Assembly (NCBI GenBank): GCA_903847405.1
Contig: CAINDP010000138.1
Span: 62,001-126,000, forward strand
Reading direction: 5' to 3'
DNA: 64,000 bases
From: an uncultured Myxococcales bacterium
GTDB taxonomy: Bacteria; Myxococcota_A; UBA9042; DTJE01
Part shown: positions 48,103 through 57,662 of the stretch, one piece after another
Numbering within the stretch: the first letter of the stretch is position 1
Layout of the letters: every line of letters begins with the position of its first letter
Notes under the pieces: generated by a model
Told to the model about the DNA's origin: nothing
Databases searched by the model: none
The model's input: only the letters and a program-made list of their open reading frames with translations
Translations under genes and position numbers: made by a program

Positions 48103-51100
48103 ATGAAGCTCCGCAGTCGTTATCTCGGGACGCTGGTTTTCGTCTGCGCAGCCTTCCTCATGGCGCAGGGGTGTTCCAGTTCGTCCGACGACAAGGACGC
48201 CGTGGTGGACCCGGGTGCGGGCGGCGAAGACACGCCGGCTGACCTCGGGCTCGACCTCGGGCTGGACCTGCCGGACCTCCCGACGACCGGGCTTCCCGAC
48301 ACTCCGGCCAGCGCCGCTGCCAAGCGCCAGTCGGCGGCGACCCAGGCCTGCACCCAGCCGGTCAATGACCTCGTGATCAACGAGTTCATGGTCTACCCGG
48401 TGGGCGTCCTGCAGTGGATCGAAATCTACAACCCGACCGCCGCGACGATCCAGTTGAAGGATTGGGTCATCGGGAACGGGACCACCACCTTCACGATCCC
48501 CGAGTCCGCCAACCTGAACATCGACCCCCTCAGCTACGTCGTCCTGTGCAGCGAGGAAGAAGCCGGCTGCAGTTGGGGCCCCTGGCCCGTCGGGTTCGTC
48601 CTCGCGGCCGACGACGCGTCCATCACCCTGCAGAAGATGTCCGCCGACCCGACCCCCGTCCTCGTGACGGTCGACACCGTCAGTTACGTGGGCAACACGA
48701 TCCCCGCCACCGGCGGATCGATCGAATTGAAGCATCCCTACAAGGACAACGCGGTCCTGTTCGACCAGGTCGGCGTCATGAACGCCAACTTCTCGCTGTC
48801 CACCAACCCGCTGGGCACCCCCCAGGTCAAGAACGACAACTACGCGGTGGTCACGGACGCCACCTGCGCCGACGACGGCAACGTCTGCACCTTCCAGGTC
48901 TGCGAGAAGAGCCTCTGCACCTACGTCGGCGACACGTCCTGCTGCCTGTCCAAGTTCGACTGCGCGGACAGCAACGACCCCTGCCTGGTGCCCTTCTGCG
49001 ATCCCGCCACCCACAAGTGCGACAACGGCCGGAAGGCCAACTGCTGCAAGGAAAGCGCGGACTGCAACGACAACATCGCCTGCACCACCGACTACTGCCT
49101 GTTCAACCAGTGCCAGTTCACCCTGGGCACCGACTGCTGCATCGTCGACTCCGATTGCCCCAGCAAGGGCTTCTGCTCGGCCACCACCTGCGGCGCGGTT
49201 GAAGCGCACAAGTGCAACACCGTCACCATCCCGGCGCCGGCCTGCTGCACCAGTCCCTCGGACTGCAACGACGACAAGCCCTGCACCTTCGACAACTGCG
49301 ACGGAACCACCCATGCGTGCGTGTTCCGCCCGATCACCGGGTGCTGCCTCCTGGACGGCGACTGCAACGACGGCAACCCCTGCACCGACGACAAGTGCAT
49401 CAGCAACGCGTGCCGCCCGTTCTGGAAGGTCGATCGCTGCTGCTGGGACGACAGCCAGTGCGAAGTCGCGGATCGCCCGAACCACAAGCCCTGCACCACC
49501 GACCAGTGCGTCAAGGACACGCTGACGGGCAACTTCTACTGCATCCAGCCCTACGTCGCGAACTGCGCCCTGGGCCTGCCCTACCTGCAGCCGTTCGCGA
49601 ACAACACGACGTTCGCGGACATCAACTGGCAGATGCGCGATTACGGGACGCGCACCGACCGCAACTGGTCGTTCGCCTCCGGCTTCGGCGACCTGGGTCC
49701 CGACGGGCACCTGATGTTCAACTGGACCCCGACCGCGGTCCTGGTCAAGACCGTCGCCATCGCACCCGAACTGGACGCCTTGACCTCGAAGAACGACGGT
49801 TTCAACACGACCCAGAACACGACCGTCCAGTGGAGGATGGCCTACCACCACAAGAATCCCGGGCAGGCCGTGTGGATTTCGGTCCGCGCCTCCGCCAACA
49901 ACGATTTCACGACCCTGGGCGCGTACCAGGAACTCTGGTCCACGAAACTTCCCGGAGCCCCGTCGGACCTCGGAACCAAGGTGGACCTCCCCTACGAGTT
50001 GCATTCGGAGCAGTTGGACCCGGCGTTCAGGTTCTCGCAGAGCCTCCGCATCGGCTTCATGATCGACACCAAGACCTCGCTGGCCGGCACGGCCAACATG
50101 GACTCCCTGGAAGTGGACGACGTGGTGGTCGCGGCCGGCCTCCCCTCCCGCATGACCAAGTCCCTGCTGTACCGCTGCAACGGCGCCCCGGGCTGCAACC
50201 TCAGCGACTCGGTGCTGGAACAGACCGCGGAATACCCTGAAGACGTCCCCGCTGTGACCGCCGGCAGTTGCGACTGGTACCGGATCTACATGTGCATGCA
50301 CGACCCCGACGGCACCCCGGGCACCTGGAACTTCTTCGGTTACCCCTCGGCCTACATCGACGGCGCGCCGATGGACCAGACCTCCGTCATCCGGCCCGTC
50401 CCCGGGTTCGGTGAGACCGGTTGCCAGACCTTCGGTCCGACGGTCCAGTCCATCTGCGGCAGCCCGACGATCGGCACCGGGTACTACGTGTGCGCCCTGG
50501 ACGTGAAGGCCGACTGCTGCGCCGACGACGCGGCACCCGATTGCGCGGTCCAGGCCGCCGGCGCCTACCGTGCGGCTCTCGTGTCCCGGGACGAAACCCC
50601 CACCGGCCCGCTCACGCCGCTCCACAGCCCCTTCGAAACCCAGACCAATTTCGACGTCACGGTCCTGATCGAGGACGGCTACCTGGTGTGGTCGCCCAAC
50701 GGTCGCGACGCGCCGGCCGCCAAGGCCATCGCCAACACGATCATGAGCACCCGCGATGCCCGGAACGGCAACAAGTTCCGCCAGGCCCAGATCGTGGCCA
50801 ACCTGGACATCCTGACGGACCAGAACCTCAAGCGCTTCCGCGGCGTCTTCGCCGTTCTGGGCGTGGCCGGCAACTACCACGTCGTCACGCCGGCCGAGGA
50901 AAGCAAACTCACGAAGTACATGGACGAGGGCGGCCGCATGTACCTGGAAGGCGGCGACTTCTTCTACACGTCGAACCGGCCCGGCGCGCAGCCCTACTAC
51001 ACGCTGCTGCCCCCGTTCGTCGATCTGCACGACTACTTCAAGATCGACGCCACCTCGGGCGGCCTGGCCGTCCTGGACGGCCCCCTGGCCGGCGGCAACT

Positions 51101-54100
51101 TCCTGAACGGGTATGCCTACGATTTCGTTCAGAGCAGCCCGCAGTACAACTCGTACATCGATCGCCTGGTCCACCGGCCCGGCTCGGGCAGCCGCGAAAT
51201 CATGAAGAACGCCGGCGCGACGGCCTTCGCGACGACGATCTCCTTCGAAAGCACGCCGGCCGCCCCGGCGGGCCCGTTCTACCGCACCATCGGCTCGTCG
51301 GTCTCCTTCGGCGGACTGGTCGAGCAGGCCAGCCAGTCGACACTGCTGAACCTGATGGGCCGGTACCTGGACTTCCTGGAAATCGGGTACCCGGACTGCC
51401 TCTCGGCCGCCCAGTGCCAGGACGACGAAGTCTGCACTGCCGACACGTGCCTCCCGATGGACATCGACGGTCGGCGCCTGTGCGGCTACTCGCTGCCCGC
51501 CGGCATGACGTCCTGCACGCCCTGCAAGAACGACGTCCAGATTGAACGGAACGGCCAGCCGGCGTGCAGCATCAACGAAGCCTGCAACGTCGCCCTGGGC
51601 TACTGCGTCGCGATCCCCTTCACGACCCGCTTCGACGCGGAAGCCGGCATCGCCACGGGCTGCGGCAACTTCTTCGGCGACTCGGACGTGGACCCCGCGG
51701 CCCCCGCCTCCGCCGCCTGCACGACGACGGTCACGACGTCGGGCATCCTGGAAGGCCTCCAGGTCAAGGCGATGGTGCCCCACCTGTACCGCGGCGACAT
51801 CCAGTTGACGTTGACCAGCCCCAGCGGCACTCCCGTCCGGTTGAAGCCTGCTGACCCGCTGGACGCGGTCCAGAACGTCTACGCGACGTACGACGTCGGC
51901 GTCCCGTCGGACCAGCCCCTGTCCCGGTTCCTGGGCGAGCGCCTCCAGGGCGCGTGGACCCTCACGGCCCAGGACACGCTGCCGTCGTTCGCCGGCGGCT
52001 CGATCACGGAATGGCACCTGTACACCAAGCAGCGCCCGGTCACCTGCACCGTCGCTTCCGAGTGCATCGACGATCCCTGCGCCTCCGCCGTGGCGTGCGT
52101 CGCGACCGCGGTTCCGGGCGTCAAGATCTGCCAGTACACGCCCCTGTGCAACGACGACAACGTCTGCACCCGCGACGTCTGCACCGCCGGCACCCAGACC
52201 GCCATGGGCACGGGCGCCTGCTCCTTCGTCGCCACCCCCGGCGCCAGTTGCGCCTGCGTGAAGCACGACGACTGCCTCGCGGACCAGGCCTGCCTGAACC
52301 TCGGCCAGACGGCCACCTGCGCCGGCGAATCGGACTGCCGTTGCGCGCCGGTCCCGGGCACGCCCCATGAACTGAACCTGCCGCTGGCCGTGGCGATCCC
52401 CGACCACGACGCGGGCACCGGCGTCACCCAGACCTTCACCCTGACCGGCACGACCCCGATCGACCACATCAAGGTCCGCGTCGCGGCCGACCACCCCTCG
52501 GTGGAAGACCTCCGGGCGCGCCTCTGCCACCTGGGCACCTGCGTCACCCTCCGTGACGTCCGGAAGAAGGCCCTCGGCGAGGAAACGGGCTTCCATGACG
52601 TGTACAACTTCGACCTGGTGAACGGCCCCGGCACCCTGGACGACTTCCGTCGCCTGCCGATCGCCGGCGCCTGGAACCTGACGATGTTCGACGTGGTCCC
52701 GGGCAACACGGGTACGCTGCGCCGCGCCACCCTGTACACCCAGGAGGCGGAGTGCTTCTTCGACGCCGACTGCTCGGACAACAACGCCTGCTCGACCGAT
52801 ACCTGCCGGTCGGCGGCGCCTGGCGAAGCCGGCGTCTGCCTGCATACCTTCAAGACCTGCGCCCTGCCGGCCCTGCCCGTCGGGATGAACGCGGACTGCG
52901 TCCAGACGCCGCAGTGCATCGCCGCAACCGGCGAATGCCCGACGGTGGCCACCCTTTCCTTCAAGACCATCGGCACGACGTGCGAGGACGGCCTGTTCTG
53001 CACGGACGGCGACCAGTGCAACGCCACCGGCGGTTGCGTCGCCGGCGGGCCGAAGGATTGCGCGATCCTCAACGGCACCTGCACGGAAGGCTGGTGCGAC
53101 CCGGTCGCCTCCGAAGCCCTCAAGCAGTGCGCGGTGCGCGACCTGGCCAACGGCAGTTTCTGCAACGACGGCGAAGCCTGCAACGGCGCGGATTCCTGCC
53201 TGAGCGGCGACTGCGCCAGCGGCACCAACTACGGCATCTGCCCCTGCCGCGTCGATGGCGACTGCGCTGACGACGGCAACAAGTGCAACGGCGACACCTG
53301 GTTCTGCAACGCCAGCAAGTTCTGCGAACTGGACCTGGTGGGCCACCCGCGGAAGGACCTCCTGTGCGTGACCACGGATCCCTGCCAGGCGAAGGCCTGC
53401 GAGCCGGCAACCGGGCTGTGCCTGGACACGTTCGCCTCGGCGAACTTCATGCCCTGCAACGACAACCAGTTCTGCACCCTCGGCGACTACTGCCTCAACG
53501 GCACCTGCCTGGGCGGCGAGGTCCGGGACTGCTCGCCCCTGGCGCTGCCCAACGGGATGAACGAGACCTGCGGTACCCGGACGTGCGTCGGAACGGCGCC
53601 GGATTCGGGCTGCACCTTCGTGCCCGAGCCCAACACCAAGCCCTGCGACAGCAACGGCCTGGGCTGCGACCTCGAGCATTGCAACGCCGGCGCCTGCATC
53701 GACACCGACTGCGGTCCCTTCGACAACTGCATCCTCGTCGGTGGCCATGCGACCCGCGACTGCAGTTCCTACGTGGACGACTGCAACACGGCCGCCTGCG
53801 GTGAACTGGGCGGCGGCCTCGCCACCTGCCAGCGCACGGCCAAGGCGGACTACCCGGCCACCCCGTCCTGCACCACGGACGGCAACGAGTGCACCACCGA
53901 CGGATGCCATTCCGGCGTCTGCACCCACACCTGGCTCCAGACCTGCCCCGGCGTGGTTTGCGGCGGCCGTCATCGCTATGACGCCGGCGACGACATGTGC
54001 GGCGCCCTGGACTCCTGCCTGGGTGGCGCCCCCGTCGAGGGTCAGCCCTTCGATCAGAAGAACGGCCTGTGCGTGAAGACCTGCGACGCCGCGGCGGGTT

Positions 54101-57100
54101 GCGCGACCTTCTCCTCCCCGCTGCTGAGCCTGCCGATCATCGACTTCCCCCGTGTCCACGAGTGCACCACCAGCGAAATCGTGATCCCGGCCTCCTACGC
54201 GCCGACCTACGTCCAGTCCCTGGAGGCCAAGGTCCGCGTGTCCCACAGCTACCTGGGCGACCTGTTCGTGTCCCTGAAGGACCCCCAGGGCTACACCCAC
54301 CCGATCTGGAACATGATCGGCGGACCCAACGCCGGCTTCGCGGACACCTTCGACCTGTCGTTCGACGTGCCCACCCTGCACAACGTGCCGGGCACGTTCA
54401 CCGACGGCCGGAACATCGCCGGCGGCCCGATGTGCTCCTTCAACGGCGAACTGGCCCGTGGCACCACCGGGAAGTGGACCCTGGAAGTCTGCGACTACGG
54501 CGTGACCAACAGCGGCGTCCTGCACGACTGGACCCTGGCCATCAAGGGCACCAACGACAATTCGGCCCTGAACCGCGGCCACCGCTGCGAGGACGCGATC
54601 GACCTGACGCCCGCCTTCCTGGGCCCCGACCCGGACATCCGGTCGATCACCGGCGACACGACCAAGTGCAGCGTCAACGTCCTGTCCAACTCCGGCTTCG
54701 GCAAGACCGAAGGTCCCGAGCGCTGGTACAAGCTGGTGCTGGACAAGCCGACCCGCGTCAAGGTCACCCTGGCCCAGCCGATCCGCAACCTGGCCCTGAT
54801 CCTGAAGGGCGGGGCCGCCGGAACCTGCGATTCCGCGATCATCAACGGCAGCAATTCCTTCGACCCGGCCAGCGGCCAGGCCGAATACTTCAACCTGCCG
54901 CTGATGGAGGGCACGTACTACCTGGCCGTGGACACCGTCAGCGACCCCGTGCCCGCCGGCCTGGACCTCATTTCCAGCCGCCTGGCCGTCGCGAACAACC
55001 TGTTCAACTACGGTCCGTACAGCTTCGTCATCAACATGGAACTGCTGCGGCAGAACGGTGACGGCTGCCTGAACCTCAATTCCGAGAGCTGCCTCAGCGA
55101 CTACTGCGACGGGAACTACTGCTGCGACAACAGCCTGGGAACCAATCCCACCTGCTGCCCCGGCGCCTTCCCCGCCCACGTCAACCAGTGGAACCTGGAC
55201 GCCGGCGCCCTGCCGATCGAAACCACCCTGTTCGAATCGGCCAAGACCGTCTGCGGCGTGGACCAGTTGGCCTACTGCCACAACAACGAGCCCGGCTTCG
55301 CCCCCTGCGAGGGTCGGCGCGTGTTCCCGAACTGCAGCGACGTCGACCACGACTGCTTCCGGGACTTCGCGAACCCGGCACGTGACGACACGGCCTGCAC
55401 GTCCGCCGCCACCGCGTACTACTGCGGCCGGTACGTGGACGTGTACTGCAACGGCGATCTGCTGCAGACGCCGGTTCCGTGCAAGCTGGAGTGCACCACG
55501 GACTCCGATTGCAAGCACGCGCCGGACTACCCCGGCGTGTTCAATCACTGCGAAGAGACCGATGCGGTCACCCACAAGAAGGAGTGCGTGCCGGACCGTC
55601 CGAAGGGCGGCGTCTGCGGCCGCGACCTGGAGTGCCTGGACGACTTCTGCGGCGAGAACGGCTTCTGCTGCCTCCCCGGCAAGCTCTGCTGCCCGACCGC
55701 CGGCAGCTTCGTGGCCGGTGCGACCTGCAAGAACGCCCTGGGTCAGGACACCTTCAACAACGTGATCCTCAAGGATTGGACCACGAAGACCTGCGGCACC
55801 CAGGACCAGTGCATCGGCAGCCGTATCGATCCGTACTGCAACGCCTCCCTGGAGTGCGAGCCCCAGCAGATCCGCGACGACTGCGGTTGCCAGGACAACA
55901 AGCGGGACTGCACCCTGATCAACACGTTCTACGACATGCCGGAGTGCTTCACGCCGACCGAGAAGGGCGCCATCTGCACCGCCACCACCCCGGTCGGCGG
56001 CGTTCCGCGGACCGGCCCGACGGCGCCGACCTGCTTCACCAGTTGCCTGTTGACCGACAGCAACGTGGTGGGCCCGACGGGAACCGTGAACTGCTCCGGT
56101 GGCGCCACGGAACCCAACTGCAACGCGGCCGGCTTCGACTGCCCGGTCGAAAACCCGTCCTGCTGCTGCCAGGACGACACCAAGTGCATCTACCTGGCCC
56201 GCTGCGCCGCGGAATCCTGCGTGGACGGCAACGGCGACCCGATCCTGTACGCGAACGGCACTCCCATCTGCGCCTTCCCGGCGGGTGACTGGCGGAACAA
56301 GTCCTGCACGGGCCCGATCCCGAACGGCGGTATGTGCAACCGCGGGCCGGACTGCCTGAACAAGAACTGGCTGGCGGCGCCGTACGCCGGCAAGACCGGC
56401 GGCTACTGCCACAACAACGTCTGCTGCAACGGCGGCGAGTGCTGCCTGCAGGAGGCCACCCCCGGCATGTCCACGTACTGCCAGGCGAACGCTCCGGACT
56501 GCAACGACCCGCTGAACTGCCATGGCCGCAACTGGACGAACACCTGCAACCCGCCGCCGGCGCTGTACAACATCCATGACCCGGACATCCTGGACCCGGC
56601 GCGTTGGGATTTCTGGGAGGTCGAAGGCAGCATGTTCACGTGCACCGGCAACATCGTTCGCGAGGACGACACGCAGTGCACCGCCATGGTCTCCAACTCC
56701 TGCCCGAACAACTTCGCGCCTTACATCTGCAAGGGCTCCACCGACGCAGACCACCCGGTCCCGGGCATCACGTACTTCGGCGAAGTCGTCGACAGCCGCT
56801 GCCCGCTGAACTGCAACAAGCCCCTCTGCGAGAAGGGCGTGACGTCCTGCGCGTTGTGCTACGGCGTCGTGGGTGACGATCCGAACTGCTGCCCGCCCGA
56901 CAACCCGGCGTGCTGCTGCGAAGAGAACACCATCTGCGAAACCACCACGGCGCACTGCGACCCCGATCCTGCGAACCAGACGACCACGGCGTGCCTCGAC
57001 AACGGCGTGTTCAACGATCCCTGCAACGAGAACTCGGACTGCGGCGCCGGCCTCTCCTGCCTGATGCACTTCTGCTGCACCGCGGGCCGCCTGTCCGAGT

Positions 57101-57522
57101 GCAAGGGCTACATGGTCACCTCGGCGGACCTGGTCTTCGCCAGCGGTGGCGTCGTCACCGCAGTCGCGGCCACTGCGGTCCCGACCCTGAATGACGCCCG
57201 TTCCCAGCAGATCATCGTCGGCCAGGGCTCCCCCGTGGGTCGTGTCGTCGGCGTGACGGGCACCATCGACCTCGGCTTCGGCGCCACGACGACGGTTCCT
57301 GCGCAGTGCTACGACCCGCTCAAGGCCACCAAGGGCGTGACGGAAACCGACCTCAAGTGCGGTGGCGCCGTGTGCCCGCCGTGCAACGTGGCCTCGAAGT
57401 GCGCCATGGACAGTGACTGCGTGACCGGCGTCTGCGATCCGCTGGATGGCAAGTGCCGCCTGTGCAGCGGTCCCGCCGACTGCCACGCTCCCCAGACCTG
57501 CGTCGGGGGCTTCTGCCAGTAG
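48103..57522 (+). CDS. Giant cysteine-rich multidomain lipoprotein (3,139 residues)
   Basis: A secreted protein of unknown function. ATG at 48103 follows AAGGAGGCGCC; residues 1-24 are a lipoprotein signal (AQGC, then Ser at +2, suggesting the outer membrane). An acidic linker with GLDL repeats leads to a lamin-tail domain (about 87-250, VINEFMVYP, WIEIYNP). A block of CTDC-type repeats follows (255-486, e.g. CNDGNPCTDDKC), then a MAM/LamG-like sandwich (493-683) and a Rossmann-like region resembling amidotransferase folds (850-1090). There are P-domains at about 1165-1308, 1423-1548 and 2000-2153, a PPC-like domain (2160-2320), and CTDC-like blocks elsewhere. About 800 cysteine-rich residues end the protein. 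No protease domain accompanies the P-domains. It is preceded by a sigma-54 promoter and has no operon partner. Confidence 0.85.
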   Translation: MKLRSRYLGTLVFVCAAFLMAQGCSSSSDDKDAVVDPGAGGEDTPADLGLDLGLDLPDLPTTGLPDTPASAAAKRQSAATQACTQPVNDLVINEFMVYPVGVLQWIEIYNPTAATIQLKDWVIGNGTTTFTIPESANLNIDPLSYVVLCSEEEAGCSWGPWPVGFVLAADDASITLQKMSADPTPVLVTVDTVSYVGNTIPATGGSIELKHPYKDNAVLFDQVGVMNANFSLSTNPLGTPQVKNDNYAVVTDATCADDGNVCTFQVCEKSLCTYVGDTSCCLSKFDCADSNDPCLVPFCDPATHKCDNGRKANCCKESADCNDNIACTTDYCLFNQCQFTLGTDCCIVDSDCPSKGFCSATTCGAVEAHKCNTVTIPAPACCTSPSDCNDDKPCTFDNCDGTTHACVFRPITGCCLLDGDCNDGNPCTDDKCISNACRPFWKVDRCCWDDSQCEVADRPNHKPCTTDQCVKDTLTGNFYCIQPYVANCALGLPYLQPFANNTTFADINWQMRDYGTRTDRNWSFASGFGDLGPDGHLMFNWTPTAVLVKTVAIAPELDALTSKNDGFNTTQNTTVQWRMAYHHKNPGQAVWISVRASANNDFTTLGAYQELWSTKLPGAPSDLGTKVDLPYELHSEQLDPAFRFSQSLRIGFMIDTKTSLAGTANMDSLEVDDVVVAAGLPSRMTKSLLYRCNGAPGCNLSDSVLEQTAEYPEDVPAVTAGSCDWYRIYMCMHDPDGTPGTWNFFGYPSAYIDGAPMDQTSVIRPVPGFGETGCQTFGPTVQSICGSPTIGTGYYVCALDVKADCCADDAAPDCAVQAAGAYRAALVSRDETPTGPLTPLHSPFETQTNFDVTVLIEDGYLVWSPNGRDAPAAKAIANTIMSTRDARNGNKFRQAQIVANLDILTDQNLKRFRGVFAVLGVAGNYHVVTPAEESKLTKYMDEGGRMYLEGGDFFYTSNRPGAQPYYTLLPPFVDLHDYFKIDATSGGLAVLDGPLAGGNFLNGYAYDFVQSSPQYNSYIDRLVHRPGSGSREIMKNAGATAFATTISFESTPAAPAGPFYRTIGSSVSFGGLVEQASQSTLLNLMGRYLDFLEIGYPDCLSAAQCQDDEVCTADTCLPMDIDGRRLCGYSLPAGMTSCTPCKNDVQIERNGQPACSINEACNVALGYCVAIPFTTRFDAEAGIATGCGNFFGDSDVDPAAPASAACTTTVTTSGILEGLQVKAMVPHLYRGDIQLTLTSPSGTPVRLKPADPLDAVQNVYATYDVGVPSDQPLSRFLGERLQGAWTLTAQDTLPSFAGGSITEWHLYTKQRPVTCTVASECIDDPCASAVACVATAVPGVKICQYTPLCNDDNVCTRDVCTAGTQTAMGTGACSFVATPGASCACVKHDDCLADQACLNLGQTATCAGESDCRCAPVPGTPHELNLPLAVAIPDHDAGTGVTQTFTLTGTTPIDHIKVRVAADHPSVEDLRARLCHLGTCVTLRDVRKKALGEETGFHDVYNFDLVNGPGTLDDFRRLPIAGAWNLTMFDVVPGNTGTLRRATLYTQEAECFFDADCSDNNACSTDTCRSAAPGEAGVCLHTFKTCALPALPVGMNADCVQTPQCIAATGECPTVATLSFKTIGTTCEDGLFCTDGDQCNATGGCVAGGPKDCAILNGTCTEGWCDPVASEALKQCAVRDLANGSFCNDGEACNGADSCLSGDCASGTNYGICPCRVDGDCADDGNKCNGDTWFCNASKFCELDLVGHPRKDLLCVTTDPCQAKACEPATGLCLDTFASANFMPCNDNQFCTLGDYCLNGTCLGGEVRDCSPLALPNGMNETCGTRTCVGTAPDSGCTFVPEPNTKPCDSNGLGCDLEHCNAGACIDTDCGPFDNCILVGGHATRDCSSYVDDCNTAACGELGGGLATCQRTAKADYPATPSCTTDGNECTTDGCHSGVCTHTWLQTCPGVVCGGRHRYDAGDDMCGALDSCLGGAPVEGQPFDQKNGLCVKTCDAAAGCATFSSPLLSLPIIDFPRVHECTTSEIVIPASYAPTYVQSLEAKVRVSHSYLGDLFVSLKDPQGYTHPIWNMIGGPNAGFADTFDLSFDVPTLHNVPGTFTDGRNIAGGPMCSFNGELARGTTGKWTLEVCDYGVTNSGVLHDWTLAIKGTNDNSALNRGHRCEDAIDLTPAFLGPDPDIRSITGDTTKCSVNVLSNSGFGKTEGPERWYKLVLDKPTRVKVTLAQPIRNLALILKGGAAGTCDSAIINGSNSFDPASGQAEYFNLPLMEGTYYLAVDTVSDPVPAGLDLISSRLAVANNLFNYGPYSFVINMELLRQNGDGCLNLNSESCLSDYCDGNYCCDNSLGTNPTCCPGAFPAHVNQWNLDAGALPIETTLFESAKTVCGVDQLAYCHNNEPGFAPCEGRRVFPNCSDVDHDCFRDFANPARDDTACTSAATAYYCGRYVDVYCNGDLLQTPVPCKLECTTDSDCKHAPDYPGVFNHCEETDAVTHKKECVPDRPKGGVCGRDLECLDDFCGENGFCCLPGKLCCPTAGSFVAGATCKNALGQDTFNNVILKDWTTKTCGTQDQCIGSRIDPYCNASLECEPQQIRDDCGCQDNKRDCTLINTFYDMPECFTPTEKGAICTATTPVGGVPRTGPTAPTCFTSCLLTDSNVVGPTGTVNCSGGATEPNCNAAGFDCPVENPSCCCQDDTKCIYLARCAAESCVDGNGDPILYANGTPICAFPAGDWRNKSCTGPIPNGGMCNRGPDCLNKNWLAAPYAGKTGGYCHNNVCCNGGECCLQEATPGMSTYCQANAPDCNDPLNCHGRNWTNTCNPPPALYNIHDPDILDPARWDFWEVEGSMFTCTGNIVREDDTQCTAMVSNSCPNNFAPYICKGSTDADHPVPGITYFGEVVDSRCPLNCNKPLCEKGVTSCALCYGVVGDDPNCCPPDNPACCCEENTICETTTAHCDPDPANQTTTACLDNGVFNDPCNENSDCGAGLSCLMHFCCTAGRLSECKGYMVTSADLVFASGGVVTAVAATAVPTLNDARSQQIIVGQGSPVGRVVGVTGTIDLGFGATTTVPAQCYDPLKATKGVTETDLKCGGAVCPPCNVASKCAMDSDCVTGVCDPLDGKCRLCSGPADCHAPQTCVGGFCQ

Positions 57523-57534
57523 CGTCCCCCTCCC

Positions 57535-57564
57535 TTGATTTCCCACCAGCATCCGGCCAAGAAT
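57535..57564 (+). promoter_or_regulatory. Weak sigma-70-type promoter for the glycosyltransferase gene
   Basis: TTGATT and AAGAAT are 18 bp apart; the start would be near 57571, about 90 bases before the ATG. Confidence 0.3.
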
Positions 57565-57662
57565 TCTCGCCGGTGGAGTCCGTCCAAGCGGTCCGAGCCA
57601 CGAACCAGGGCATGCCGGGACCGGGGAACCGGCCGGCGGAACAGGAAGGCTGGAGCACGCAG

